Counted from the first letter of the stretch, positions 10,641 through 19,513 are shown. The stretch: DNA of 64,000 nt from Pseudomonas hygromyciniae (GCF_016925675.1 NZ_CP070506.1:4710501-4774500), one strand, 5' to 3'. Numbers and translations: made by a program. Notes: generated by a model from the letters alone, not told the origin.

Positions 10641-10979
10641 GTGGATTTAATCTTCAAGGCCGCCCTCGGTGCGGCGGTGGTGTTGCTTTTGGCAGTGCTG
10701 GCCAAGACCAGGAACTACTACATCGCCGGCCTGGTGCCGCTGTTTCCGACCTTTGCCTTGATCGCCCACTACATCGTCGGCAAGGGCCGCTCGGTGGACG
10801 ACTTGAAAACCACGATTGTGTTCGGCATGTGGTCGATCATTCCGTACTTCGTGTACCTGGCGACCTTGTATGTGATGGTCGACCGCATGCGCCTGGAGGC
10901 CTCGCTGGCAGTGGCTGCAGTAGCCTGGCTGATGGCCGCGACGGTGTTGGTCAGCGTGTGGGTGCGCATCCACGCCTGA
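10641..10979 (+). CDS. glpM: GlpM-family small membrane protein
   Basis: A 112-residue inner-membrane protein with about four hydrophobic segments. The stretch NYYIAGLVPLFPTFALIAHY is typical of the GlpM family, named from the P. aeruginosa gene downstream of glpD and linked there to alginate production; its biochemical role is unknown. It starts at a GTG preceded by GAGGAG, ten bases after the aauR stop, so it is probably co-transcribed with aauR. In P. aeruginosa glpM sits next to glpD as I recall it; here the aat/aau block lies between them. Confidence 0.8.
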   Translation: MDLIFKAALGAAVVLLLAVLAKTRNYYIAGLVPLFPTFALIAHYIVGKGRSVDDLKTTIVFGMWSIIPYFVYLATLYVMVDRMRLEASLAVAAVAWLMAATVLVSVWVRIHA

Positions 10980-10991
10980 TTCACCTCAATC

Positions 10992-11087
10992 AAATGTGGG
11001 AGCGGGCTTGCTCGCGAAAGCGGTGTATCAGTCGACATCTAAATTGACTGATCCACCGCTTTCGCGAGCAAGCCCGCTCCCACATTT
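10992..11087. repeat. REPIN between convergent glpM and response-regulator genes
   Basis: A near-perfect inverted repeat. Arm AAATGTGGGAGCGGGCTTGC and its complement enclose a spacer that carries its own short inverted repeat (CAGTC ... GACTG). It lies between two convergent genes and can act as a bidirectional hairpin. Confidence 0.9.
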
Positions 11088-11098
11088 TGATCAGCGTT

Positions 11099-12496
11099 TC
11101 AGCGCACGATCTTGTCGATCTGGATCCCGAGCTTTTTCAAACGGTACCAAAAGCTGCGCTCGGAGATTCCGATTCTCGTCGCCGCCGCCGCCTGCACGCC
11201 ATTGCTCTCCTGCAGCGCCGCCAGGATGTACGCCTTCTCCACTTCTGCCAGCGCCGCATCCAGGTCCTGAGGCACGCCCGGGCCTTCGCTGAGGATCGTC
11301 GTTACATCGCCCGCCGTCGGCTGGGACGCGAACAGATAGGCCGGCAAGTCGATATCTTCAATCACTGGGCTGGCGGCCACGATGGTCGCGCGCTCCACGC
11401 AGTTTTGCAGCTCGCGGATATTGCCCGGCCAGCTGTAGGCGGCCATGGCCTGCAAGGCATCTGCGCTGAAGCCGGTGATGCGTTTACCGGCATTGGCGCT
11501 CAAGCTGCGGGCAAAGTGGCGGGCCAGCGGGGCGATGTCTTCGACACGCTCGCGCAGGGCGGGCAGCGGGATTGGGAACACGTTGAGACGGTAGTAGAGG
11601 TCCTCGCGAAACTCCTTGTTCGCCACCGCTTCCAACAGGTTCTTGTTGGTGGCGGCGATCACCCGCACATCCACCTTGCGCTCGCGCGGGTCACCCACCG
11701 GCTCAATCACCCGTTCCTGCAAGGCGCGCAGGATCTTGGCCTGCAACGCCAGGGGCATATCGCCCACCTCGTCGAGAAACAGCGTGCCCTTGTCGGCCTG
11801 CATGAAACGCCCTACCCGGTCGGCCACGGCGCCGGTAAAGGCGCCCTTGCGATGGCCGAACATTTCGCTTTCCAGCAAGCCTTCGGGGATCGCGGCGCAA
11901 TTGACCGCGACAAAGGGTTTATCGGCGCGATTGCCATGCTTGTGAATGGCGCGGGCGACCATTTCCTTGCCGGTGCCGCTTTCGCCGGTCAACAGGATGG
12001 TGGCGTTGCTTTCGCGCACCGAATCCACCGCCTGCAACACACGGCGGAACGCCGGGCTGTCGCCCACCAGGCTGTCGAACTGCGCGTGCTCGTCGAGCTC
12101 GGCGCGCAGCCGTGCGTTGTCGCGCATGATGTCGCGAAACTGCAAGGCCTTGGCCACGGTGATGTCCAGCTCGTCGATATCGAAGGGCTTGGCAATGTAG
12201 TCGTAGGCACCATTGCGCATCGACTGCACGGCATTTTTTACGGTGCTGTAGGCCGTCATCACGATCACCGGCAACTGCGGGTAGCGCACCTTGATCTCGG
12301 CCAGCAGCTGCGGGCCGTCCATGCCGGGCATGCGCCAGTCGCTGATCACCAGGTCGATATCTTCCTGCTCCAGCACCTTGAGGGCATGCAGGCCATTGCC
12401 GGCGATAAACACCTGGATATCGTTCTGGCTCAGGGCCGACGCCAGCAAATCGCAGAGCTTGGGCTCGTCATCGACCACCAATATGTTATGCGTCAT
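11099..12496 (-). CDS. NtrC-family sigma-54 response regulator of the uncharacterised operon
   Basis: A 465-residue regulator. The receiver domain has D53 in VISDWRMPGMDG, the AAA+ domain has Walker A GESGTGKE and the complete GAFTGA loop, and the C-terminal Fis-type helix-turn-helix reads AAAATRIGISERSFWYRL. The start at 12496 gives [12 protein letters not shown], a normal receiver start; the longer frame upstream lies in the kinase gene. It overlaps the kinase by 11 bases and is the last gene of a six-gene minus-strand operon whose first promoter is itself of the sigma-54 type, which suggests positive autoregulation. Its signal is unknown. Confidence 0.88.
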   Translation of the reverse strand: MTHNILVVDDEPKLCDLLASALSQNDIQVFIAGNGLHALKVLEQEDIDLVISDWRMPGMDGPQLLAEIKVRYPQLPVIVMTAYSTVKNAVQSMRNGAYDYIAKPFDIDELDITVAKALQFRDIMRDNARLRAELDEHAQFDSLVGDSPAFRRVLQAVDSVRESNATILLTGESGTGKEMVARAIHKHGNRADKPFVAVNCAAIPEGLLESEMFGHRKGAFTGAVADRVGRFMQADKGTLFLDEVGDMPLALQAKILRALQERVIEPVGDPRERKVDVRVIAATNKNLLEAVANKEFREDLYYRLNVFPIPLPALRERVEDIAPLARHFARSLSANAGKRITGFSADALQAMAAYSWPGNIRELQNCVERATIVAASPVIEDIDLPAYLFASQPTAGDVTTILSEGPGVPQDLDAALAEVEKAYILAALQESNGVQAAAATRIGISERSFWYRLKKLGIQIDKIVR

Positions 12497-14264
12497 GACT
12501 GTCCTCGTCGTCGCCGTCATCTTCACCGTTGGCCGGAATGTACAGGCTGAAGGTGGCGCCGGCATCCTTCTCGCTGGTGCATTCGATGCGGCCATCGTGA
12601 CTTTCCATGATCGAATAGACTTTCGCCAGGCCAAGGCCAGTACCCGAGGCCTTGGTGGTGACGAAGGGGGTAAAGATCCGCTCGATCATCTCTGCCGGGA
12701 TGCCCTGCCCGCTGTCGCTGACACTGATCACCGTGGACTGATCCGCGCGGCTGATGCTTAACGTCAGGCGCCCGCCCTGGGGCATGGCATCGATGGCGTT
12801 GAGAATCAGGTTCAGGCACGCCTGCTTGAATTGCTTGGCGTCCACATAGAGGGTCGCGCCGGGCGCCTGGTCATCGAGATGGGCGTCGATGGCGTGGCTC
12901 GCCAGCTCCGGCGCACAGAACCCGAGGATTTCTTCCACCAGCGGCCGCGCCAGTTGCTGGCTGCGCAGGGGCTCGCTGGGTTTGGCGAAATCGAGAAAAT
13001 CGGTGATCAAGTCATTGATCCGGCTGACTTCGCTGACCACATATTCCAAGTGGCGCTTGTCGGTCTCCGGCAGGTCCGTGCGCCGGTGCAGCAACTGCGT
13101 CGCGGTCTTGATGATACCCAGGGGGTTGCGGATTTCATGGGCCAGGCCCATCGCCACTTCGCCCAGCGCATGCAGGCGGTCGCGGCGGCGCAGTTGGGCT
13201 TCAAGGTGATGCAACTCGCCCAGGCGCTCGGTCATATGGTTGAAGGTGCTGCTCAGTTGCGCCAGCTCGTCGCCGCCGGTAACGGCCACGCGGTGCTGGT
13301 AATTGCCGCTGATCACCGCACTCACGCCCTGGGACAACTCGCGCAGCGGCCGCGTCAGGTGCCGTGAAACCAGCACGCCGGCGCCCAGGGACAAGGCGGA
13401 GCTGAGCAGGAAGATCAGCACGAACAGATTGCTCTGGTTCACCAGCCCCACCAGGCTGGTGTGGCGTAGCAGGCCGCTGAAGATCACGCCCTGCAACTCG
13501 CCGGTGTCATTGAAGATCGGCCAGTACAGGCCACTGTAGTTGCTGGTGAACTGCTCGCTAGGCTGCTTGGTGCTGCGCAGCAGGGTTTCCACGGATTTCG
13601 GCACACGGGTCGGGTGGTCTTCAAAACGCTGGGTCGAGAAGATCTCCGAGAAACCCTCGGTATTGGCCAGGTACAGGCGCAAGTCCAAGGAGTGGACCTC
13701 GGCGACACTGGTCAGGAAGCTGCTGTCCAGGTACGTGCCCACCACCAGTTCGTAATCGACGCCGTCCTGAGTGGTTTCGAACGAGGAAATCACCGCCCCG
13801 GTGGCCACGCCGCCGACCTGCACGGTTTGCAATACGGCATTGGGCGCGAGGCTGATTTGTTTCACCACATCATCGCCCACGGTGCTGAACATCACCTTGT
13901 TGTCACTGCTGCGAATCAGCGTTACCACGTCAATATCAGTGGCGCTGGCAATGTCCGCGATCAAACGGTCATGCCGCATTGCTTCATGGCTGGAGGGCGG
14001 ACGCACATAACGCAGGAAGATCTGCGCCACACGGGCGTTGTCGTGCAGGATGTCGCTGACTTCGTCCTTGACGATGCGGGTCGACTCTTGCAGCCAGATG
14101 CGCACGTTACTGTCGAAAATCTGCGACAGGGTGGTGGCCGCCAGCTCTGCGGCGATCATCGTCGGGATCACCGTCACCAGCCAGAACGCCAACACCAGCT
14201 TGCGCTGCAGGCTCCAGCGAGAAATGGCAAACGGGCGGGCTTTCTGGCGGGTTTTGGCAATCAT
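12486..14264 (-). CDS. Membrane sensor histidine kinase of the uncharacterised operon
   Basis: A 592-residue kinase. TM1 is at about residues 22-45, the periplasmic Cache-like sensor at about 46-278, TM2 at about 279-301, then HAMP, a HisKA domain with H376 in [10 protein letters not shown], and a HATPase domain ([25 protein letters not shown]). The C-terminus is acidic ([10 protein letters not shown]). It overlaps the upstream transferase gene by 4 bases and the regulator by 11. It most likely phosphorylates the adjacent sigma-54 activator. The ligand cannot be read from the sequence. Confidence 0.87.
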   Translation of the reverse strand: MIAKTRQKARPFAISRWSLQRKLVLAFWLVTVIPTMIAAELAATTLSQIFDSNVRIWLQESTRIVKDEVSDILHDNARVAQIFLRYVRPPSSHEAMRHDRLIADIASATDIDVVTLIRSSDNKVMFSTVGDDVVKQISLAPNAVLQTVQVGGVATGAVISSFETTQDGVDYELVVGTYLDSSFLTSVAEVHSLDLRLYLANTEGFSEIFSTQRFEDHPTRVPKSVETLLRSTKQPSEQFTSNYSGLYWPIFNDTGELQGVIFSGLLRHTSLVGLVNQSNLFVLIFLLSSALSLGAGVLVSRHLTRPLRELSQGVSAVISGNYQHRVAVTGGDELAQLSSTFNHMTERLGELHHLEAQLRRRDRLHALGEVAMGLAHEIRNPLGIIKTATQLLHRRTDLPETDKRHLEYVVSEVSRINDLITDFLDFAKPSEPLRSQQLARPLVEEILGFCAPELASHAIDAHLDDQAPGATLYVDAKQFKQACLNLILNAIDAMPQGGRLTLSISRADQSTVISVSDSGQGIPAEMIERIFTPFVTTKASGTGLGLAKVYSIMESHDGRIECTSEKDAGATFSLYIPANGEDDGDDEDSHDA

Positions 14265-15388
14265 CGGGTTTCGCTTATTGCAGCAGCCATGGCAGGGTCG
14301 GATCGGTCCGGGCGAATAAACACTTTTACCACCTTGAGCAGGGTATCGAGCAAGCGGTTGCGGTGCTGGAAAAACAGCGTATTGCCGGCGAACTCGCAGC
14401 CCAGGCGTAGCTTACTGGCATACCCGGCCTGCCCGCACTCATACAGCGCAATATTGTGTTCGATGCAGTAGTCGACGTTGGTCAGCCAACTGCGAAAGTA
14501 CAGGTTGTGTTCGCGGCTGTGGGCCAGGTCATGGGCAAAGAACTTGTCGATCAGGCGGTGCTGGTCGAGCAGCACCAGGTTGAACGCCACCAATTGCCCG
14601 TCCACCCAGTAAAGTACACAGCGCGCCCGTTGTTCAAGCTGGGCGAGCACCTGACTGAAATAACCGGCGGGCAGGCGTTCGAATTGCAGGTCGGCGCGGG
14701 CCAGGGTCGCTTCGTAGAGACGCATGATCTCCGGCAACACGTCATCCACATTGTCTCGCCACTCCACCTGCGGTCCCGGCGCACGCAGCTTGCGCCGCAA
14801 GTCCTTGCGCGTGGATTTACCCAGGGAGCCCAGGTAGGCATCCACCGAGCCGTATGGCAGCGGCAGCAACCCGGTAGGCAGGCTCGGCATGCTGTGCAGG
14901 CCGGCAGCCTTGCAGCTGTCGGCCCAGTCCTGATCCCGGGTCGGAGCGTCCTTGACCGCCAGCAAACCGATGCCGAACGCATCGGCATCGCGCCGTGCAG
15001 CGGCCAGCAGTTGTTGCAGCAAGGCGCCACGACGCGCCGCCGGCACATGGCTGGCGACACCGGCATGACACTGTTCGGCCACCGGCGAACCGATGGCGTA
15101 CAGGCCCAGGCGCAACACCCCGGGCCACCAGCGCTCCAGGCGTTGGGTAACGCGTTTGCCCACGCCCGAGATGGTGGTGTCGAGGCGGTAATGGGTGATG
15201 AACGCCGGGGCCACCGCCAGAAGCCGCCCATCCTCATAGAGGGCCAGGTAGCGCCATTGGAAATCGTCGATGGCGGCGTTTTCCACGGCGACGTAGTAAT
15301 CCCAATCCTCCAGCGCTTGGGGAAAACAGTCGTTCCAGGCACTGCGTTCGATGGCGTGGATGGTTGAATAGGCTTTAGCGCTGATCAC
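14261..15388 (-). CDS. FemAB/GNAT-like acyl or aminoacyl transferase
   Basis: A 375-residue soluble protein resembling the family annotated as peptidoglycan biosynthesis/recognition or BioF2-like acetyltransferases (double GNAT fold). The C-terminal half has LYEATLARADLQFERLP, FNLVLLDQHRLIDKFF and LYECGQAGYASKLRLGC, typical of that group. No signal peptide or membrane helix is visible. It is fourth in the operon, 138 bp after the hydrolase gene (a REP lies in that gap), and overlaps the kinase gene by 4 bases. Its substrate is unknown; N-acylation of an amine made by the neighbouring aminotransferase is a reasonable guess. Confidence 0.65.
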   Translation of the reverse strand: MISAKAYSTIHAIERSAWNDCFPQALEDWDYYVAVENAAIDDFQWRYLALYEDGRLLAVAPAFITHYRLDTTISGVGKRVTQRLERWWPGVLRLGLYAIGSPVAEQCHAGVASHVPAARRGALLQQLLAAARRDADAFGIGLLAVKDAPTRDQDWADSCKAAGLHSMPSLPTGLLPLPYGSVDAYLGSLGKSTRKDLRRKLRAPGPQVEWRDNVDDVLPEIMRLYEATLARADLQFERLPAGYFSQVLAQLEQRARCVLYWVDGQLVAFNLVLLDQHRLIDKFFAHDLAHSREHNLYFRSWLTNVDYCIEHNIALYECGQAGYASKLRLGCEFAGNTLFFQHRNRLLDTLLKVVKVFIRPDRSDPAMAAAISETR

Positions 15389-15412
15389 AGCAGTTCCTTA
15401 ATCTAACGCCAA

Positions 15413-15520
15413 CCCCTGTAGGAGCTGGCTTGCCAGCGAAAAACTCAAGGGCGCCGCGTTGAACCAGACAGTACGTGTCATCGTTAACGACCATCGCGGG
15501 CAAGCCCGCTCCTACAGGGG
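15413..15520. repeat. REPIN inside the minus-strand operon
   Basis: Inverted arms starting CCCCTGTAGGAGCTGGCTTG and ending AAGCCCGCTCCTACAGGGG. It lies in the only large gap of the operon, between the hydrolase and transferase genes, where a hairpin could change the ratio of upstream to downstream products. Confidence 0.85.
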
Positions 15521-15526
15521 GCGGTG

Positions 15527-16381
15527 TCAGGCCCGGCGATATTCGTCCACAGGGGTGGTGTGCTGCTCAATGAAGTCGGCACTCAACTCGATCACCCGCC
15601 GGTATTGCAGGTCCACGGTGATCATGTGGTAGCAGTTGTCCAACAGGATCTTGGTCACCGGGCCGCCAAGGTGGCGTTCCACGTAGTCGGCGTTCCAGCG
15701 GCTGGTGATGTCGTCCTCGATGGAGTGCAGCACCAGCGCCGGGGTTTTGATCGATGGCATGCGTTTTTTCACCACGGCGTTCATCCAGTGCAACTCGCGC
15801 ACGGTGACGCCCTCCATGGTCAACAGCCCGGCTTCACTGCTCTCCCCCTCTTTCATCTGCCGCTCGACGATGGCCCGCAGGCGTTCGTTCTTGATGCCGT
15901 AGGGCGGCTTCTCGGTAAAGCGGAACAGGCGCACGCCGAACGGAATACGGATCAGCAACGGCGTGATGAACGCCATTTTGTTGATGCTCCAACCGTCGTA
16001 CTTGAGGGTCGTGGAGTACATCAGCAACCCCGCGACCTGGCCCGGAAACTCCGAAGCCAGGTACATCGACATCACCGCGCCCATGGACAAGCCACCGACA
16101 AACACTTGCGCATGACGCTGCTGCACGCCGACAAAGGTCTTGCGCACCCCCTCGTACCAATCGCGCCAGCCGGTGGCCTGCAGGTCTTCGTTGCCCCCGC
16201 AGTGCCCGGCCAGGGTGGGCACGTACACCGTGCAATTACCCGCCTTGACCAGGCCCTGGGCAACCCGACGCAACTCGGTCGGGGTGCCGGTCAGGCCGTG
16301 GATCAACAAGACCCCGACCGGACCGTTGCCGAGAACGAAGCCGGCGTTGCCTTCGCCGAGATCGATATCGGCCAGACTCAC
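15527..16381 (-). CDS. Alpha/beta hydrolase (carboxylesterase-like)
   Basis: A 284-residue cytoplasmic serine hydrolase. The nucleophile elbow is GLSMG. The oxyanion-side motif is HGLTGTP near residue 28. Probable acid and base residues are in LHSIEDDITS and CYHMITVD. The length and the TPTELR segment resemble Est30-type carboxylesterases and monoacylglycerol lipases. It overlaps the aminotransferase gene by 4 bases (ATGA), so both are translated together. Its substrate is unknown; deacylation of an operon intermediate is possible. Confidence 0.75.
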   Translation of the reverse strand: MSLADIDLGEGNAGFVLGNGPVGVLLIHGLTGTPTELRRVAQGLVKAGNCTVYVPTLAGHCGGNEDLQATGWRDWYEGVRKTFVGVQQRHAQVFVGGLSMGAVMSMYLASEFPGQVAGLLMYSTTLKYDGWSINKMAFITPLLIRIPFGVRLFRFTEKPPYGIKNERLRAIVERQMKEGESSEAGLLTMEGVTVRELHWMNAVVKKRMPSIKTPALVLHSIEDDITSRWNADYVERHLGGPVTKILLDNCYHMITVDLQYRRVIELSADFIEQHTTPVDEYRRA

Positions 16382-17772
16382 CGCTTCATCGCTCGGGTCA
16401 GCAGTTGCTCCAGCAGCTTCAAGCCCAGGTCGATTTCCGGGTAGCTGATTTCCAGGGACGGCGCCAGGGTGATGACGTTCTTGTAGTAGCCGCCCACATC
16501 GAGGATCAACCCGAGTTTCTGGCCGTCTACCAGCATGTCGCCTTTCATGCCTTCCTCAACCATGTAGTCCAGGGTCGCCTTGTCCGGGGTGAAACCATCG
16601 GGGCCGCAGATTTCGCAGCGCAGGGCCAGGCCCAGGCCATCCACATCGCCGATGATCGGGAAGCGCTTTTGCAAGTCTTGCAGGCCTTCAAGGAAGTATT
16701 TGCCCTTGGCCATGACCATCGCGCCGTAGTCGACTTCGCTGGTCATCTTGAACATTTCCAGGCCCACCGCCGTGCCCAGCGGGTTGGAGGCGAAGGTGGA
16801 GTGAGTGGAACCCGGCGGGAACAGTTTTGGGTTGATCAGCTCTTCCTTGGCCCAGATGCCGCCCAATGGGTTGAGGCCGTTGGTCAGGGCTTTACCGAAC
16901 ACGATCACGTCCGGTTGCACATCGAAGTGCTCGATCGACCACAACTTGCCGGTGCGCCAGAAGCCCATCTGGATTTCGTCGACCACCATCAGGATGCCGT
17001 GCTGGTCGAGCACTTGCTTGAGTTCGCTGTAGAAGTTCATCGGCGGAATCACGTAGCCGCCGGTGCCCTGGATCGGCTCGACGTAAAACGCTGCGTATTC
17101 GCTCTGGCCGACTTTCGGGTCCCAGACACCGTTGTATTCGGTCTCGAACAGGCGCGCGAATTGCTGCACGCAGTGGCTGCCGTATTCTTCCTTGGTCATG
17201 CCCTTTGGCCCACGGAAGTGGTACGGGAACGGGATGAAGTTGGCACGCTCGCCAAAGTGGCCGTAGCGGCGACGGTAGCGGTAGCTGGAGGTGATGGACG
17301 ACGCGCCGAGGGTGCGCCCGTGGTAGCCGCCTTCGAAGGCGAACATCAGGCTCTTGCCGTTGCAGGCGTTACGCACCACCTTCAGGGAGTCCTCGATGGA
17401 CTGCGAACCGCCGACGTTGAAATGCACGCGGCCATCGAGGCCGAATTTTTTCTTGGCATCCACCGCGATCATTTCCGACAGCTCGATCTTGCCCTTGTGC
17501 AGGTACTGGCTGGCGATTTGCGGCAGGGTATCGATCTGCTGTTTCAGCGCATTGTTCAGGCGCGGGTTGGCGTAGCCGAAGTTGACCGCCGAGTACCACA
17601 TTTGCAGGTCGAGGTAGGCCTGGTCTTCGGTGTCCCACACATAGGAGCCTTCGCAGCGGCTGAAGATACGCGGTGGGTCGATGTAGTGGACGGTGTCGCC
17701 GTAGGAGCAGTATTTGGCTTCTTTATCCAGCAGAACCTGGTCTTCGGCGGTAGCGATACGGATATCAGACAT
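16378..17772 (-). CDS. Class III PLP-dependent aminotransferase
   Basis: A 464-residue fold-type I enzyme. Features include FNVGGSQSIEDSLK (PLP phosphate binding), EGGYHGRTLGASS, VVDEIQMGFWRTG with the Asp that contacts the pyridine nitrogen, and FGKALTNGLNP with the Schiff-base Lys. It belongs to the ornithine/GABA/diaminobutyrate aminotransferase group, commonly labelled aspartate aminotransferase family, which does not define the substrate. I chose the start at 17772 (MSDIRIATAEDQ); the longer frame runs through the phosphatase 3' end. It overlaps the phosphatase gene by 8 bases. Confidence 0.85.
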   Translation of the reverse strand: MSDIRIATAEDQVLLDKEAKYCSYGDTVHYIDPPRIFSRCEGSYVWDTEDQAYLDLQMWYSAVNFGYANPRLNNALKQQIDTLPQIASQYLHKGKIELSEMIAVDAKKKFGLDGRVHFNVGGSQSIEDSLKVVRNACNGKSLMFAFEGGYHGRTLGASSITSSYRYRRRYGHFGERANFIPFPYHFRGPKGMTKEEYGSHCVQQFARLFETEYNGVWDPKVGQSEYAAFYVEPIQGTGGYVIPPMNFYSELKQVLDQHGILMVVDEIQMGFWRTGKLWSIEHFDVQPDVIVFGKALTNGLNPLGGIWAKEELINPKLFPPGSTHSTFASNPLGTAVGLEMFKMTSEVDYGAMVMAKGKYFLEGLQDLQKRFPIIGDVDGLGLALRCEICGPDGFTPDKATLDYMVEEGMKGDMLVDGQKLGLILDVGGYYKNVITLAPSLEISYPEIDLGLKLLEQLLTRAMKR

Positions 17773-18463
17773 GATGAAAGAGTTCCTGATTTTCTGAAAT
17801 GAAATGGGTGGCGTTGGCGGCAATGCCCTGGGGCAGCTTGGCCAGCAAGGCCGGCAGTTCGGCAAAGGTGTCGAAGCGCAGATGGGGGATGGCGTGGGCC
17901 TGGCAGTACTGCGCCAGGCTGCCCTTGGCGAAGACGAAATCAGCGGTGGTCGATACGCACATATCGGACTTGCCGTCGCCGATCACCAACACCCGCTTGT
18001 TGCGCGGGGTGGACTTGCATTTGCAGTTGCCCGAGGCCGCACGGCAGGCATCGCTGGTGTGCGGGAAGTCGATGCGCCAGCTGTTTTGGTCAACCTGGCG
18101 CAGGCGGTTGGCGATGATCGGCAACAGGGTCACGTAGTTGCGCGAGAGGATCCGCGCGATGCCCTGCTCGATGCCGTCGCTGACCACCTCAAGGGAAGCA
18201 CCGAGGCCAAGGACATGGTCGACGAAGTCCGGGAAGTCCGGATCGATCTCGACCGTGTCGAAGTACGCCAGCAGCTCGGCCGGTGTCGCCTTGATCAGCG
18301 CCAGTTGGCGGCTCAGGCATTCACGCGAACCGATATGGCCGTCCAGCCATTGCTGCTCGATGGTTTCCCATTCGGGGCCTGCGAAGCGTTGGAGAACGTT
18401 GTCGATGACATCGGTGGGTGTGATGGTCCCATCGAAGTCACACACGATATGCCAGTCATTCAT
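17765..18463 (-). CDS. HAD-IB phosphatase (MtnX/SerB-like)
   Basis: A 232-residue haloacid dehalogenase-type phosphatase, first gene of the operon. Motif I is DFDGT at residues 9-13 (nucleophile D9, acid D11), motif II SDG at 95-97, motif IV GDGKSD at 162-167. It resembles MtnX-like and phosphoserine phosphatase-like enzymes, but no methionine-salvage genes are near, so the substrate is open. Unusual is a cysteine cluster (C140, C147, C149) after H135 that could bind metal. A sigma-54 promoter lies about 50 bp upstream. Confidence 0.8.
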   Translation of the reverse strand: MNDWHIVCDFDGTITPTDVIDNVLQRFAGPEWETIEQQWLDGHIGSRECLSRQLALIKATPAELLAYFDTVEIDPDFPDFVDHVLGLGASLEVVSDGIEQGIARILSRNYVTLLPIIANRLRQVDQNSWRIDFPHTSDACRAASGNCKCKSTPRNKRVLVIGDGKSDMCVSTTADFVFAKGSLAQYCQAHAIPHLRFDTFAELPALLAKLPQGIAANATHFISENQELFHHV

Positions 18464-18513
18464 CTGCGTTTACCTTGGATGCTAGCGCGCTGATGCGCCG
18501 TTACCAGGGATAG

Positions 18514-18529
18514 AGCAGGGACTGTGCCA
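18514..18529 (-). promoter_or_regulatory. Sigma-54 promoter of the phosphatase-to-regulator operon
   Basis: Read on the minus strand, TGGCACAGTCCCTGCT has GG and GC elements exactly twelve bases apart and matches the -24/-12 consensus well. It sits about 50 bp upstream of the first operon gene. The operon ends with its own sigma-54 activator. Confidence 0.78.
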
Positions 18530-18594
18530 AGTGGGCAAAACCCAGCAGGGCTGGGGCTCGCGGGCATGCCAGGGTGATAAAGGCTGCGGCGAAG

Positions 18595-18619
18595 CTACAA
18601 TTTTTGTAGGTCGCTACAA
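18595..18619. promoter_or_regulatory. Enhancer-like dyad upstream of the sigma-54 promoter
   Basis: CTACAA-TTT-TTGTAG (18595-18609) is a perfect inverted repeat, and a third CTACAA half-site follows at 18614-18619. It is 65-90 bp upstream of the -24 element, the typical place for an NtrC-family activator. It also lies about 75 bp upstream of the divergent MipA-like gene, so it could act in both directions. The binding protein is inferred, not known. Confidence 0.6.
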
Positions 18620-18693
18620 ACAATATGAGTGCTTGCATAAGCACCCGCGCCTGCGCGTTCATGCGCGCATGTTTTGCAAGAGGAGCAAGCAAT

Positions 18694-19458
18694 ATGTTCA
18701 GGGTGACTTCGCTGGTGTGCGCCGGCGTCCTGGGGTTATGGACGGGCTCGGCAGCGGCTGCCGGCATCAGCGGCGAGCTGGGCCTGGGCCTGAGCTATCA
18801 GCCACGGGAACCCACCGCCAGCCGCTATCAGACAGTGCCGGTGCCGTACTTCGACCTCGATTGGGGAGACGTCAGCCTCGATACCGATGACGGCCTGACC
18901 TGGAGCGCGCTCAACAGCAACGGCTTGAGTGCCGGGCCGTACCTAAATTACCTGCCGGGACGCACGGCCAACGGGCCGCTAAAGGGCCTGCGGGACGTGT
19001 CGGACATGGCCGAGGTCGGCGGGTTTATCCAGTATGCGCCGGCCGATTTCTGGCGGGTCTATGCGCAGCTGGGGCGCAGCGTTGGTGGCGCTCGTGACCA
19101 GAGCGGCGTACTCGGCAAGCTCGGCGGCGAACTGGGTTATCCGCTGGGCGGCGGGGTCATTGGCAGTACGGGACTGGTGGCGCACTTTGCCGACGATAAC
19201 CTGACCCAGACGTTTTTCGGGGTCGATGAGCATGAGTCGCAAGCCTCGGGAATTCGCCCGTACAACGCCAGCGGCGGGTTCCAGAACCTGACATTGACCC
19301 AGAGCCTGCAGATCCCGCTGGCACCCAAGTGGTCGCTGCTGGCCAGTGCCAGTTGGGTACACCTGACAGGTTCGGCGGCCGATAGCAGCATCGTGCGCCA
19401 GACCGGCGAGGTGAACCAGGGGCAGGTACAGACGGCGATCAGCTATAGCTTCGATTGA
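18694..19458 (+). CDS. MipA/OmpV-family outer membrane protein
   Basis: A 254-residue outer-membrane beta-barrel protein with a Sec signal peptide (about residues 1-23, cleaved near AAAAG). It ends in Phe-Asp after alternating beta strands, and has many Gly/aromatic strands (GLGLSYQPRE, ELGYPLGGGVIGSTGL). The ATG at 18694 follows AGAGGAGC; earlier in-frame ATGs give a Cys-rich non-signal N-terminus. MipA of E. coli bridges a lytic transglycosylase and a penicillin-binding protein, while other family members are of unknown function. It is divergent from the sigma-54 operon and shares its regulatory region. Confidence 0.82.
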   Translation: MFRVTSLVCAGVLGLWTGSAAAAGISGELGLGLSYQPREPTASRYQTVPVPYFDLDWGDVSLDTDDGLTWSALNSNGLSAGPYLNYLPGRTANGPLKGLRDVSDMAEVGGFIQYAPADFWRVYAQLGRSVGGARDQSGVLGKLGGELGYPLGGGVIGSTGLVAHFADDNLTQTFFGVDEHESQASGIRPYNASGGFQNLTLTQSLQIPLAPKWSLLASASWVHLTGSAADSSIVRQTGEVNQGQVQTAISYSFD

Positions 19459-19513
19459 TTGTCCAAAGCCCAAGCCCCATTCGACCGCGTCCATCCTGTG
19501 GGAATACGGTCAA

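Noticed and set aside
11087..12550. Open frame of about 487 codons antisense to the sigma-54 regulator
   Set aside because: Shadow frame of a well-supported gene on the minus strand.
16405..17802. Open frame of about 465 codons antisense to the aminotransferase
   Set aside because: Val/Ala/His-rich shadow without domain features.
18531..18693. Small open frame upstream of the MipA-like gene in its frame
   Set aside because: Cys-rich translation without signal peptide; the ATG at 18694 has a clear ribosome-binding site and starts the signal peptide.
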